Shown here: positions 26,741 through 36,712 of the stretch, in pieces | Layout: every line of letters starts with the position of its first letter | Position numbering within the stretch: position 1 is the first letter of the stretch | Assembly: GCA_937898665.1 (NCBI GenBank) | Contig: CALEIY010000138.1 | Coordinates: 1-41,869 of the forward strand | Direction: 5' to 3' | DNA: 41,869 nucleotides | Source of the DNA: Candidatus Bathyarchaeota archaeon | GTDB lineage: Archaea > Thermoproteota > Bathyarchaeia > TCS64 > B23 | Position numbers and translations under genes: made by a program | The notes under the pieces: model-generated | Database searches by the model: none | What the model was told of the DNA's origin: nothing | The model's input: the letters and a program-made list of their open reading frames with translations, nothing else

Positions 26741-27632
26741 AGAAATCGCGGGTTTAAACCTGAGAAATCCGGTGATGAACGCCGCCGGAATACTTGGATT
26801 GACGGCCGACCTGCTCCGAAGGGTCTACGAGGAGGGGGCTGGAGCCGTCGTCACCAAGAGCATAGGCCTAAAACCCAGGATGGGCCATCCGAATCCAACG
26901 GTCGCCATCGTTGAGGGAGGCCTCATAAATGCCATGGGACTGCCAAATCCAGGTGTTGAATACTTCCTAGGGGAATTAGAGAAGCTGAAGGCTGGAGGTA
27001 TACCCGTCGTCGCCAGCTTCTTCGGAGAAACCCTCGACGAATTCGTGGAGGTGGCCTCAAGATTGTCGGAGGCCGGCGTCGACGCCTTGGAGCTGAACTG
27101 TAGCTGCCCAAACGTCGAGGGCGTCGGCATCCTAGGCAGCGACCCAGGGGCTGTAAAACGGGTGACGGAGGCCGTCAAGGGATGCGTCGACAAACCCCTC
27201 TTCGTGAAGCTGTCGCCGAATGTCTCCGACATCACCGAGATCGCCAGGGCCGCCGAGAGGGGTGGAGCAGATGGATTGACAGCCGTCAACACGCTGAGGG
27301 CCATCGCCCTCAGCATCGAGGCCCGCCGGCCGATACTGTCAAATGTCACCGGAGGCCTCTCAGGGCCGGCTTTGAAGCCCGTCGCCCTCCGATGCGTCTG
27401 GGAGATCTACGAGGCGGTTGAGATCCCCATCATAGGCTGTGGGGGCATCACCACTTGGAGGGATGCCGTCGAGTATCTCCTCGCCGGAGCCTCAGCCCTC
27501 CAGGTTGGGACGGCCATAATGACCCGAGGTCTAAGGGTCTTCAGGGAGATCAACATGGGTTTGAGGAATTACCTTGAGGAGAATGGCTTTAGGGAGGTCT
27601 CAGAGCTTGTCGGATTGGCGCATGAGAGCTGA
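26709..27632 (+). CDS. pyrD: Dihydroorotate dehydrogenase catalytic subunit (ATG at 26718 possible)
   Basis: LRNPVMNAAGILG, LELNCSCPNVEG, FVKLSPNVSDI, GCGGITTWRDAVEYLLAGASALQVGTA. Confidence 0.94.
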   Translation: MMGMAEIRLAIEIAGLNLRNPVMNAAGILGLTADLLRRVYEEGAGAVVTKSIGLKPRMGHPNPTVAIVEGGLINAMGLPNPGVEYFLGELEKLKAGGIPVVASFFGETLDEFVEVASRLSEAGVDALELNCSCPNVEGVGILGSDPGAVKRVTEAVKGCVDKPLFVKLSPNVSDITEIARAAERGGADGLTAVNTLRAIALSIEARRPILSNVTGGLSGPALKPVALRCVWEIYEAVEIPIIGCGGITTWRDAVEYLLAGASALQVGTAIMTRGLRVFREINMGLRNYLEENGFREVSELVGLAHES

Positions 27633-28425
27633 GGCCCATAGGGCCGTTAGGATTCTAAGGGTGGTCGAGGAGGCGGAGGGGGTTTCAACCCTCTACTTCG
27701 GCGACGCCCTCTGCCGGAAAGCCCAGCCTGGGCAGTTCATCATGGTTTGGCCTCCTGGGGCGGAGGAGGTTCCCATGTCCCTCTCCACCATCGGCGGGGA
27801 GTCCTCCATAACGGTTAAGGCCGTAGGCCCAACTTCGAGGAGGCTGACATCCCTCGGTGAGGGGGATCTCATCATGATTAGAGGCCCCTTCGGAAGAGGC
27901 TTCACCCTGATGGGTGAGAAACCCCTCCTCGTCGCCGGTGGAACAGGGGTAGCGCCCATTAAACCCCTAGTGGAGGAGATGCTGAGCCGAGGCCTGAAGC
28001 CTACGCTGATCCTCGGCGCCAGAACAAAGGATAGACTCCTCTTCCTAAATAGGCTTAGGAGGCTCCTCGGCTCCAAGCTTCACATCGCGACGGATGACGG
28101 CTCCCTAGGCTTCAGCGGCCCCGCCTCAAAGTATGCCGAGAGACTCCTAGATGAGGGATGCTTCGACGCCGTCTATGCCTGCGGCCCAGAGGCGATGATG
28201 GCAGCCCTCTATAGAGCCGCCGAGCGACGTGGCCTACCTATCCAGGTGAGTCTTGAGCGATACATGAAGTGCGCCATCGGCCTCTGCGGCAGCTGCGCCA
28301 TCGGCCCCTATAGGGTATGCCGAGACGGCCCAGTCTTCAATGGCGAGATGCTACGCAGGGTTTTAGACGAGTTCGGCCGCCGCCGTCTAGACCCCTCCGG
28401 CAGGTCTACACCCCTAGAGGAGTAG
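27622..28425 (+). CDS. pyrK: Dihydroorotate dehydrogenase electron transfer subunit
   Basis: VAGGTGVAPIKPLVEEM, CAIGLCGSCAIGPYRVCRDGPVF 2Fe-2S motif. Start moved to ATG 27622 relative to the ORF track. Confidence 0.9.
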   Translation: MRAEAHRAVRILRVVEEAEGVSTLYFGDALCRKAQPGQFIMVWPPGAEEVPMSLSTIGGESSITVKAVGPTSRRLTSLGEGDLIMIRGPFGRGFTLMGEKPLLVAGGTGVAPIKPLVEEMLSRGLKPTLILGARTKDRLLFLNRLRRLLGSKLHIATDDGSLGFSGPASKYAERLLDEGCFDAVYACGPEAMMAALYRAAERRGLPIQVSLERYMKCAIGLCGSCAIGPYRVCRDGPVFNGEMLRRVLDEFGRRRLDPSGRSTPLEE

Positions 28426-28500
28426 AGGAGGCGTTTCATAGCCACCGTGGATTGGGAGGCTTTAAACAGTCATCCCTTCGATCCATAACTGGTGTAGATC

Positions 28501-29292
28501 TTGGCGGAGGTTGAGATACTCTTCCACTGCTTCTACCTCCAATTCGGCGTCTATGAGGGTCATCCGATCCTCAGCCTCCGATGGCCCCTGACCCCAATGC
28601 CTGAGCCTGAGATCTCTGAGGCCTATGGGGGATTAGTCTTCAACATAGGCTCCACGAATACGGCGCTCATCAGAGATGAGGGCCTAAACATCCTGGTAGA
28701 CCCTGGGATATTGCAGCTGGGTCGATATGGGGCGATGCAGAAGAGGTTGGCCCAGCTGGGCCTTAAGCCTGAGGATATCGACATAGTTGTGAACACCCAC
28801 TGCCACTATGATCACGTTGAGTGTAACTACCTCTTCAGGGGTAAGCCCCTCATAATCCATGAGGCTGAGATCGAGTATTTCCGCAGGCTCTACTGGCCTG
28901 AGTTCGCCGATGCGTTTCTAGGCATCATGGACGTTGAGGCCATCAGGGGCGATAAGGAGCTTACGGGCGACGTTAAGGTCATCGAAACCCCTGGACATAC
29001 GCCTGGAAGCATCTCCGTGGTCGCCGAAACCCCTGAGGGCCGAGTTATCTGCGCTGGGGACGCCATCATCGTTAAGGAGGATCTACTGGAGCTCCGACCG
29101 CCGAGAGTGGTCTCCCTAAACTACGATCCGGAGATGGCCGTTGAAAGTCTAAGGAGGATTAGAGATCTGGATCCATCACTGGTCATTCCAGGGCATGACG
29201 CCCCCTTCAACCCTAGAAAGGTTTATAGAAGTCAAAGCCATAGCCCTACCGGTTGCCATGCCGACTCATGGGTCTCTGACGAAGGCGGGTAA
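28501..29292 (+). CDS. Metallo-beta-lactamase fold hydrolase
   Basis: VNTHCHYDHVECNYLF (HxHxDH), ETPGHTPGSISV, CAGDAI, IPGHDAPF. Confidence 0.9.
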   Translation: MAEVEILFHCFYLQFGVYEGHPILSLRWPLTPMPEPEISEAYGGLVFNIGSTNTALIRDEGLNILVDPGILQLGRYGAMQKRLAQLGLKPEDIDIVVNTHCHYDHVECNYLFRGKPLIIHEAEIEYFRRLYWPEFADAFLGIMDVEAIRGDKELTGDVKVIETPGHTPGSISVVAETPEGRVICAGDAIIVKEDLLELRPPRVVSLNYDPEMAVESLRRIRDLDPSLVIPGHDAPFNPRKVYRSQSHSPTGCHADSWVSDEGG

Positions 29293-29425
29293 GGTTCGAT
29301 CTCAGACGCCGAAGATCGAGCCCATACCCCGCACCAGGCCGTTTCCAAGGCGTAGGAATAGACGTAACTATAAGGTGAGGATCCTCTACCCCATGATCTA
29401 CGGCCAGGAGGAGCAGGGCAGATAG
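29258..29425 (+). CDS. rps30e: Ribosomal protein S30e
   Basis: MPTHGSLTKAGKVRSQTPKIEPIPRTRPFPRRRNRRNYKVRIL; ORF-track start at 29195 is too long. Confidence 0.93.
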   Translation: MPTHGSLTKAGKVRSQTPKIEPIPRTRPFPRRRNRRNYKVRILYPMIYGQEEQGR

Positions 29426-29431
29426 GGGGTT

Positions 29432-31018
29432 ATGGCCGCCGATTATGAGGCCCTCAGGGTAATCATCGATAGGCTTCTAGAGATCCCACAGCTCACTAAG
29501 GAGGATGTCAACAGGGTTAAGCTTGAGGTATGCCGTGAGCGGGGCCTTAGACGCATACCTGGAAACTCTGAGCTTCTGGCAGCCCTGAGGCCTGGTGAGG
29601 AGCATCTCAGGGAGGTTCTGAGACGTAAGGTTGTGAGAACCCTAAGCGGAGTCGTCGTCATCGCAGCGATGACCGAGCCTCGAGCCTGCCCCCATGGACG
29701 ATGCGCCTACTGCCCTGGAGGCCCAGAGGAGGGGGTTCCCCAGAGCTATACGGGGCATGAACCAGCATCGATGAGGGGAATCCAGAACAGGTATGATCCC
29801 TATCTCCAGGTCTCCAGCAGGATTAGACAGCTGGAGTCGATAGGGCATAGGGTCGATAAGGTTGAGTTGATCATCATGGGTGGAACCTTCCCCGCCGCGC
29901 CGCTGAGCTATCAAAGATGGTTCATCAAGGGCTGCCTAGAAGCCCTCGTGGGTCGGAGAGCGGGAAGCTTTGAGGAGGTTAAAGCCCTGGCGGAGGAGGC
30001 TGTCGGCATAAGAAACGTCGGCATCACCGTTGAGACGAGGCCCGACTGGGCTGGCCGTGAGGTTGTGGATAGGCTGCTGGAGATGGGGGTCACCAGGGTT
30101 GAGATCGGCGTCCAAAACGTCTATGACGACATCTACAGACTCGTGGATAGGGGTCACAGCGTTGAGGATGTCATCGAGGCGACGGGTATCCTGAAGGACT
30201 CTGGGCTTAAGGTCTGCTATCACATGATGCCTGGTCTTCCAGGCTCAACGCCGGAGCGGGACTTGGAGGGATTCAGACGCATCTTCGAGGATCCAGACTT
30301 CAGGCCGGATATGTTGAAGATCTATCCAACCCTCGTCCTGAGGGGGACGAGGCTCTATGAGTGGTGGCGTCAGGGCCTATACAGGCCGCTGGAGACGGAG
30401 GAGGCTGTGGAGCTCCTAGCCCGGGTGAAGGCCCTAGTTCCGCCGTGGATTAGGATCATGAGGGTTCAACGGGATATACCCTCAAGGCTCATCGTAGCCG
30501 GCGTGAAGAAGAGCAATCTAAGGCAGCTGGTCTGGAGGCGTATGCGAAGCCTAGGGCTGAGATGTCGATGTATAAGATGCAGGGAGGTTGGCCAGCGTCG
30601 GCTGGAGGGCGTAGAGCCAGACCCAGAGAGGATCAGGGTGATTCATAGGGTCTATGAGGCCTCAGGGGGCCTTGAGGACTTCATATCCGTGGAGGATCCC
30701 GAGGCTGATGTCCTCATCGGATTGTTGAGGCTGAGAATCCCCTCCGAGCATGTTCATAGACCTGAGCTTAGGGGTCGCACGGCGATAGTTCGGGAGCTCC
30801 ACGTATACGGCCCCATGGTTCCCGTCGGGGAGCAGCCAAAAGAGGCCTGGCAGCATAGGGGTTGGGGCGAGATCCTCATGGAGGAGGCTGAGAGAGTGGC
30901 CCTGGAGAGGTATGACGCCAGGAAGCTGGCGGTGATGAGCGCCCTAGGAACCAAGCCATATTACGCAAGGCTGGGCTATCATCGAGACGGCGTCTATATG
31001 TCTAAGCCGCTGAGTTAG
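29432..31018 (+). CDS. elp3: Elp3-type tRNA U34 carboxymethyl-modifying radical SAM/acetyltransferase
   Basis: EPRACPHGRCAYCPGGPEEGVPQSYTGHEPASMRG, C-terminal GNAT-like region ALGTKPYYARLGY. Confidence 0.95.
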   Translation: MAADYEALRVIIDRLLEIPQLTKEDVNRVKLEVCRERGLRRIPGNSELLAALRPGEEHLREVLRRKVVRTLSGVVVIAAMTEPRACPHGRCAYCPGGPEEGVPQSYTGHEPASMRGIQNRYDPYLQVSSRIRQLESIGHRVDKVELIIMGGTFPAAPLSYQRWFIKGCLEALVGRRAGSFEEVKALAEEAVGIRNVGITVETRPDWAGREVVDRLLEMGVTRVEIGVQNVYDDIYRLVDRGHSVEDVIEATGILKDSGLKVCYHMMPGLPGSTPERDLEGFRRIFEDPDFRPDMLKIYPTLVLRGTRLYEWWRQGLYRPLETEEAVELLARVKALVPPWIRIMRVQRDIPSRLIVAGVKKSNLRQLVWRRMRSLGLRCRCIRCREVGQRRLEGVEPDPERIRVIHRVYEASGGLEDFISVEDPEADVLIGLLRLRIPSEHVHRPELRGRTAIVRELHVYGPMVPVGEQPKEAWQHRGWGEILMEEAERVALERYDARKLAVMSALGTKPYYARLGYHRDGVYMSKPLS

Positions 31019-31056
31019 AGCTTTATCACCCTAGAACCCTCAATACTCGGAGGGCC

Positions 31057-31362
31057 TTGTTCATCGTCGTATACCACTATAAAGTGCCTCCTGAGAAGGC
31101 TAGGGAGTATGTCCTCCTGGAGAGGAGGGCGATGGAGATATGCCTCGAACATGGATGCCTAGGCATAGAGCTATATAGGGATGCTAAAGACCCAAGCCAC
31201 TGGATGGAGATAGAGCGTTTCAGAGATGAGGAACACTATCTGGAGGTTAGGGAGGCGGTGGAGGGGGATGAACGCATGAAGCGCCTATATGAGGAGTTCA
31301 CCAATCTAATAGACGTGGAGCGCTGTGAAGCGGAGAAGCGAATCTACCTCAGAATGCTGTGA
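31057..31362 (+). CDS. Antibiotic biosynthesis monooxygenase-like (dimeric alpha-beta barrel) protein
   Basis: FIVVYHYKVPPEKAREYVLLERRAMEI...CLGIELYRDAKDPSHWMEIERFRDEEHYLE. Confidence 0.7.
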   Translation: MFIVVYHYKVPPEKAREYVLLERRAMEICLEHGCLGIELYRDAKDPSHWMEIERFRDEEHYLEVREAVEGDERMKRLYEEFTNLIDVERCEAEKRIYLRML

Positions 31363-31365
31363 GAG

Positions 31366-32700
31366 GTGAGAATGATGCCAAACCTCCAGGGTTATAGGGG
31401 GCCTCTCAGGGAGCTTCTGGAGAGGAGCGGCGTCGACGTAGGAGACCTCATCAGAGTTGAGAAGGGCGGCCGCATCTATGAGGGCTATCTAATGCCCCGC
31501 CTAGAGACAGCCGATGAGTGGCATCTCGTTTTGAAGCTGAGGAGTGGATACAACATAGGCGTCGCCTACGAGCCCTCGATGAGGGTCACGAGGCTGGGAG
31601 CCGCCGTCAAACCCGAATTCAGGCCTCCACCGCTTCCGGAGCAGAGGAGTGGCCTACCGAAGGTGAGCATCATCAGCACAGGTGGAACCATAGCCAGTAG
31701 GGTTGACTATATCACCGGAGGAGTCCACGCAGCCATCTCCTCCAGAGACCTCCTAAGCATAGTCCCAGAGCTGGCTGACATCGCCCTCGTCGAGGCCGAC
31801 ATCCTATACAGCCTCTTCAGCGAGAACATAGAGGCTCAGCACTGGTCGGGGATGGCGAGGAAGGTGGCTGAGAAGATCAAATCCGGAGCCGAGGGAGTCG
31901 TCATCACCCATGGAACCGACACGATGGGATACTCAGCCGCAGCCCTCAGCTTCGCCCTAAGAAATCTCCCAGTCCCAGTGATCTTCGTCGGCTCCCAGAG
32001 GAGCTCCGACAGGCCAAGCTCCGATGCGGCTACAAACCTCATAGGAGCCGTCACGGCTGCGGCCTACGCCCCCTTCGCCGAGGTGGTCGTGGCGATGCAT
32101 GAGACCACGTCGGATACCAGCATAGCGCTTCATAGGGGGACGAAGGTGAGAAAGTGTCACACCAGCAGCCGATACGCCTTCAGGTCTGTGAACGCCAGGC
32201 CCATAGCGAGAGTTGTCAAGGGCCGAGTTGAGATGATCGCTGAGGATTATAGGCCTAGGGGGGATGGGGAGCTGGAGCTCCAAGATCGCTTCGATGAACG
32301 GGTCGCCCTCATCAAGTTCCATCCAGGCTTTAATCCATCCCTCATCGAATGGCTCGTCGACGAGGGTTATAGGGGGATAATCCTCGAGGGGACAGGCCTC
32401 GGCCATGTAAGCTCCAAATGCTATGGGCCTCTGAGAAGGGCCGTCAAGGAGGGCCTAATCGTGGGTATGACCTCTCAGTGTCTCTGGGGGAGGGTGAATA
32501 TGAACGTCTATACGACGGGCCGTGAACTCCAGCAGATCGGCGTCGAGCCCCTCGGCGATATGCTGCCTGAGACGGCCCTGGTGAAGTTGATGTGGGCGCT
32601 CGGCGTCTCCTCCTCGAGGGAGGAGGCCCTAGAGCTGATGAGGCGAAACATCGCTGGAGAATACTCGGATCGCACCCTCTACGAGGAGGTGAGGCCATGA
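31366..32700 (+). CDS. gatD: Glutamyl-tRNA(Gln) amidotransferase subunit D
   Basis: VSIISTGGTIASRVDYITGGVHA, VITHGTDTMGYSAAALSF, GTGLGHVSSKCYGPL. Confidence 0.95.
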   Translation: MRMMPNLQGYRGPLRELLERSGVDVGDLIRVEKGGRIYEGYLMPRLETADEWHLVLKLRSGYNIGVAYEPSMRVTRLGAAVKPEFRPPPLPEQRSGLPKVSIISTGGTIASRVDYITGGVHAAISSRDLLSIVPELADIALVEADILYSLFSENIEAQHWSGMARKVAEKIKSGAEGVVITHGTDTMGYSAAALSFALRNLPVPVIFVGSQRSSDRPSSDAATNLIGAVTAAAYAPFAEVVVAMHETTSDTSIALHRGTKVRKCHTSSRYAFRSVNARPIARVVKGRVEMIAEDYRPRGDGELELQDRFDERVALIKFHPGFNPSLIEWLVDEGYRGIILEGTGLGHVSSKCYGPLRRAVKEGLIVGMTSQCLWGRVNMNVYTTGRELQQIGVEPLGDMLPETALVKLMWALGVSSSREEALELMRRNIAGEYSDRTLYEEVRP

Positions 32701-34613
32701 AGATCGACTATGAGGCCATAGGATTGAAGGTGGGATTGGAGGTTCACCAGGAGCTGGACACCAGGCATAAGCTCTTCTGCCACTGCCCCCCTAAGCTCTT
32801 CAGGGAGGAGCCTGAATACACCTTCGTCCGCCGCCTGAGGCCCAGCCAGAGCGAGCTGGGGGAGGTTGACCCGGCAGCCCTCTTCGAGTTCCTGAAGGGT
32901 AAGACCATAGTCTACGAGGCTAATAGGGAGACTAGCTGCCTCGTGGAGATGGATGAGGAGCCTCCAGGGCCGCTGAATGATGAGGCCCTCGACATCTGCC
33001 TCACCTTCGCCCTGATGGTGGGCGCCCAGCCCGTCGACGAGGTTCACGTTATGCGTAAGATCGTCGTCGACGGCTCCAACACGACGGGCTTTCAGAGAAC
33101 CTGCGTCGTCGCCCTCGGAGGCGAGATAGAGGTGGAGGGGAAGCGTATCCACCTGGAGCAGATATGCCTGGAGGAGGATGCGGCGAGGAAGATCGCTGAG
33201 GAGGGTGGAGTCGTAAGATATCGCATCGATAGATTGGGCATCCCCCTCATAGAGGTGACGACGGCCCCCGAGATAGGGTCTCCCTCAGAGGCGAGGAAGG
33301 TGGCCCACGCCATAGGCAGAATTCTAAGAGCCACGGGGCGAGTCCGCAGAGGCCTCGGAACCATAAGGCAGGATCTAAACATCTCCATAAGGGGCGGCGC
33401 CCTCATCGAGATTAAGGGGGTTCAGGAGCTAGACCTCGTCGAGAAGGTCGTCGAATACGAGGCGATGAGGCAGCTGAGGCTGCTGGAGATCGCCGAGGAG
33501 CTTAGAAGTCGAGGCCTAAAGCCCGAGGATCTCGAAGGCCTGGAGCCGGTTGATGTCTCAGACCTCTTCAGGGAGACGAGATGCCGCATACTGCGGAGGG
33601 AGCTGAAGCGTAAGGGGCGCATCTACGCCTTGAGGCTTCCAAGATTCGGGGGCCTCCTGGGCAGGGAGCTATGCCCTGGGAGGCGCCTTGGAACAGAGAT
33701 GGCTGACAGGGCTAAGTTCTGGGGAGGCGTGGAGGGGATACTCCACACGGATGAGCTTCCAGGCTACGATATAACAGCTGAGGAGGTGGAGGCCCTCCGC
33801 AGGCGGGTGGATGCTGAGCCTGGAGACGCCGTCGTCATCGTCGCGGGGGAGGCTGAGCGGTGTAGGAGGGCCTTAAAGGCCGTGCTGGAGAGAGCCGTAG
33901 AGGCCCTGGAGGGCGTGCCAAGCGAGACGAGGGCCGCCAATCCAGATGGGACTACGCATTACACGCGGCCTAGGCCTGGCCCAGCAAGGATGTATCCGGA
34001 GACCGATGTCGTCTCGATTCCGATTACGGAGGAGCGTCTAAGGAGGCTGAGGGAGAACCTCCCCGAGATGCCCGAGGAGAAGCTGAGGAGATTCATGGAG
34101 GAGTATAAGCTGAATGAGAAGCTCGCCAGGCAGATCATAGACTCCGAATACACAGCCCTCTTCGAGGAGATAGCTAGAAGCCTAAAGGTCTCGCCGACGC
34201 TGATAGCGGTGACACTCACCGAGACCCTTAAGAGCCTATCCAGAGAGGGGGTGAGGGTCGACCTCATCGGCGACGACGCCTTGAGAGAGATCTTCAAACT
34301 AATCGAGGAGGGGGCGATGATGAAGGAGGCCATCCCCGACGTCCTCACATGGCTAGCTGAACATCCCGACTCGACGGCTAGGGAGGCCCTCAGAGAGCTG
34401 GGATTGGAGCTCCTCTCGAGGGAGGAGCTTGAGGCCATCATCAAGGCGAAGATAGAGGAGAATATCAAACTCCTTAAGGAGCGCGGCCCCAGGGCCTTTG
34501 GCCCCCTGATGGGGAGGGTGATGTCGGAGGTGCGGGGTCGAGCCAACCCAGCTGAGGTGCAGGAGATTCTTAGAACCCTTATAAGTGAGCGGCTGAAGGG
34601 GTTGGAGGGCTAA
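32697..34613 (+). CDS. gatE: Glutamyl-tRNA(Gln) amidotransferase subunit E
   Basis: MKIDYEAIGLKVGLEVHQELDTRHKLFCHCPP; ATGA overlap with gatD. ORF-track start (32592) is upstream of the true ATG. Confidence 0.96.
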   Translation: MKIDYEAIGLKVGLEVHQELDTRHKLFCHCPPKLFREEPEYTFVRRLRPSQSELGEVDPAALFEFLKGKTIVYEANRETSCLVEMDEEPPGPLNDEALDICLTFALMVGAQPVDEVHVMRKIVVDGSNTTGFQRTCVVALGGEIEVEGKRIHLEQICLEEDAARKIAEEGGVVRYRIDRLGIPLIEVTTAPEIGSPSEARKVAHAIGRILRATGRVRRGLGTIRQDLNISIRGGALIEIKGVQELDLVEKVVEYEAMRQLRLLEIAEELRSRGLKPEDLEGLEPVDVSDLFRETRCRILRRELKRKGRIYALRLPRFGGLLGRELCPGRRLGTEMADRAKFWGGVEGILHTDELPGYDITAEEVEALRRRVDAEPGDAVVIVAGEAERCRRALKAVLERAVEALEGVPSETRAANPDGTTHYTRPRPGPARMYPETDVVSIPITEERLRRLRENLPEMPEEKLRRFMEEYKLNEKLARQIIDSEYTALFEEIARSLKVSPTLIAVTLTETLKSLSREGVRVDLIGDDALREIFKLIEEGAMMKEAIPDVLTWLAEHPDSTAREALRELGLELLSREELEAIIKAKIEENIKLLKERGPRAFGPLMGRVMSEVRGRANPAEVQEILRTLISERLKGLEG

Positions 34614-34835
34614 ACCCCTTTATAATTCTCTGAGTCCCCCAATTCATAGATTATTAAATTTCATCGGGTTTAGCGGAGGAAGATTTAATTGATTGGTGAA
34701 GGGGACGATCTCAAAGGAGTCAATTATCGAGGGGTGTTCACTCCCTCTGGGATTTATTCACCCATATAAGACGTGGCAAGTATTATAGACCCCATCCATA
34801 ATAATTACGTCGAAGACCCCTCTCAGTGGTTAGCC

Positions 34836-35270
34836 ATGGGTAGGCCCGCCTTCAGGTTGAGGGTGAGGATCGGCGACATGGAGGTGGAGATGGGAGGGGA
34901 ACGTGAGGAAGTCCTCTCCACCCTCGAAGACCTCGGTGGAATCATCTATAAGGTTTCAAGGGCCTTCAGGATGAAGGAGGCGCGGGGGAATCCAGAGGCC
35001 CTGGAGGTGGAGGAGGGGAAGGGGGAGTATCCGAGGATACCCTGGACATCGCGATGTAGTGAAGCCGTTATATCGCTTCTATCGACGGAGTGGGGTAAGA
35101 CTCCGCGCACCCTCTCCGAGCTGAGGGAGGCGATGGAGGCCAACGCGATATTCTTCCCGAAGACAACCCTCTCCGGCGTCCTCGTCTGGCTGGTGAAGCG
35201 TGGCAAGCTCAGACGATGGAGGGATAAGAAGCGAGGCTACCTATACGTCCTCAATGAGGAGGAGGGGTGA
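34836..35270 (+). CDS. Unknown protein: N-terminal beta/alpha domain plus C-terminal winged helix (track start GTG 34773)
   Basis: MGRPAFRLRVRIGDMEVEMGGEREEVLSTLEDLGG aligns by eye with the next gene; C-terminal LSTEWGKTPRTLSELREAMEANAIFFPKTTLSGVLVWLVKRGKLRRW. Confidence 0.7.
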   Translation: MGRPAFRLRVRIGDMEVEMGGEREEVLSTLEDLGGIIYKVSRAFRMKEARGNPEALEVEEGKGEYPRIPWTSRCSEAVISLLSTEWGKTPRTLSELREAMEANAIFFPKTTLSGVLVWLVKRGKLRRWRDKKRGYLYVLNEEEG

Positions 35271-35738
35271 TTGCCACGCATAAGGGTTGGAATCAAAACC
35301 ACCTTCGGTGAGATAGAGGTAAGCGGCGAGACAGCTGAGGAGGTTCTGAAGGCCCTAGAGGAGATCGACGAGGTCTTCCTCAGAGAGGTTGACAACCGAA
35401 TCTCATCTCTGATGGTCAATAGGGCTAGAGACAGCCTCAGGGGCATAGTGGAGATGAGGGGTGACGGCCCCATAATCGTCACCAAGAAGAGGCTCACCCA
35501 CTATGAGGCCATAGGCCTCATACTCTACTCGATGAAGGATCACCAGGCATCGAGTGGGGAGATAAAGAGATGCCTAGCCGCAAGTGGGAGGAAGGTCACA
35601 GTCCCCGCCAGGCTCCATGAGATGAGGAGGAGGGGATACATCTTCAAACCGGCTGAGAGATCTCCGATATACAAGTTATCAACCAAGGGTGTGAAGTGGA
35701 TAGAGGAGGAGGTTCTCCCACAGCTGAGGAAGAGGTGA
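35271..35738 (+). CDS. Paralogous N-terminal domain plus winged-helix protein
   Basis: MPRIRVGIKTTFGEIEVSGETAEEVLKALEEI; C-terminal YEAIGLILYSMKDHQASSGEIKRCLAASGRKVTVPARLHEMRRRGYIFKP; adjoins preceding stop codon. Confidence 0.75.
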   Translation: MPRIRVGIKTTFGEIEVSGETAEEVLKALEEIDEVFLREVDNRISSLMVNRARDSLRGIVEMRGDGPIIVTKKRLTHYEAIGLILYSMKDHQASSGEIKRCLAASGRKVTVPARLHEMRRRGYIFKPAERSPIYKLSTKGVKWIEEEVLPQLRKR

Positions 35739-35860
35739 CCAGGGATAGAGGGAGGGGTCATGCCAGGGGAGTTTGAAATAGGCCTCTAAAGGCTTCTGGA
35801 GACCCCGAATCCGCCATCCCAGGCTGAATCGTGCCTCCTTGTCCACGTCTAGAGCTGGGT

Positions 35861-36175
35861 TCAGCCCCTCTCCCCTGAGGCCTCATAGAGGTCTGAGACC
35901 AATTGGAGTAGGCTTAGGATTATCAACTTATGATCACAGGTGTAGGCCCCATTCCTGAAGGGGGTTCGCTGTATCAAACCCTTCTCCAAAAGCTTGGCCA
36001 CAGCCCTCTCAGCCGCCTTGGCCGTTAGGCCAAGCTCACCTGCCAACTCCCTGATGGTCATAGCCCTCCCACTCCGGAGGAGGTGATGAAAGACGGCAAA
36101 TTGACTTGGGGCCCTCTTAAGCCTCAGAAGGGCCTCACCCAGCTCTCGGAGCTCCTTCACAACCTCCTCAGACAC
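35861..36175 (-). CDS. Small winged-helix protein, array member 5
   Basis: AMTIRELAGELGLTAKAAERAVAKLLEKGLIQRTPFRNGAYTCDHK wHTH pattern, C-terminal helix; 8-nt overlap with upstream gene. Confidence 0.8.
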   Translation of the reverse strand: MSEEVVKELRELGEALLRLKRAPSQFAVFHHLLRSGRAMTIRELAGELGLTAKAAERAVAKLLEKGLIQRTPFRNGAYTCDHKLIILSLLQLVSDLYEASGERG

Positions 36176-36443
36176 CTCCCAACTCCTCCTTCAAAACCCT
36201 ATAGAGCTTCATGAGTATATCATAGGGGGTGACCCTGGAGATGTATCCCTGGGGGGTCGAGGAGACGAGGCCAGCCTCCTTGAGCTCAGCCAGCCTCGCC
36301 CTCACAGTTGAGGGCTTCTCTCCCAGGCTCTCAGCTATCTCCGAGGGCTTTAGGGGGCCCTCCCTGAAGGAGAGGTAGCAGAGAACCTTGAAGGCTGAGG
36401 TTTCAAGCCTCAGATCCTCCAGCCCCCTAATCCTCCCCTTCAT
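36168..36443 (-). CDS. Small winged-helix protein, array member 4
   Basis: PLKPSEIAESLGEKPSTVRARLAELKEAGLVSSTPQGYIS; 4-nt overlap with upstream gene. Confidence 0.82.
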   Translation of the reverse strand: MKGRIRGLEDLRLETSAFKVLCYLSFREGPLKPSEIAESLGEKPSTVRARLAELKEAGLVSSTPQGYISRVTPYDILMKLYRVLKEELGGV

Positions 36444-36700
36444 CCTCCCCTCTCCAGATACTCCCTCAATAGAGGTGCGAGGATCGCCCCCAGCTTATAT
36501 CGATATACTCCTCTCGCCACCCGTTCCACCAGACCCTTATTGTGGAGGTTGTGCAGCGCGATGTTGACGGCGTTCACCGTCATAGACAGCCTCTTAGCGA
36601 TCTCCTGCGACGACATAGGCTCCCCATTCTCCACTAGGCAGAGTAGCACCTCCCTCTGGCTCACAGCCCTCCTCAGGCTCTCCAGGGCATCGGAGGCCAA
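36440..36700 (-). CDS. Small winged-helix protein, array member 3
   Basis: PMSSQEIAKRLSMTVNAVNIALHNLHNKGLVERVARGVYRYKLGAILAPLLREYLE. Confidence 0.82.
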   Translation of the reverse strand: MASDALESLRRAVSQREVLLCLVENGEPMSSQEIAKRLSMTVNAVNIALHNLHNKGLVERVARGVYRYKLGAILAPLLREYLERGG

Positions 36701-36712
36701 GGCAACCCACGC

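Noticed and set aside
32592-32696. N-terminal extension of the gatE ORF
   Set aside because: Overlaps the gatD 3' coding sequence; the conserved GatE N-terminus begins at ATG 32697.
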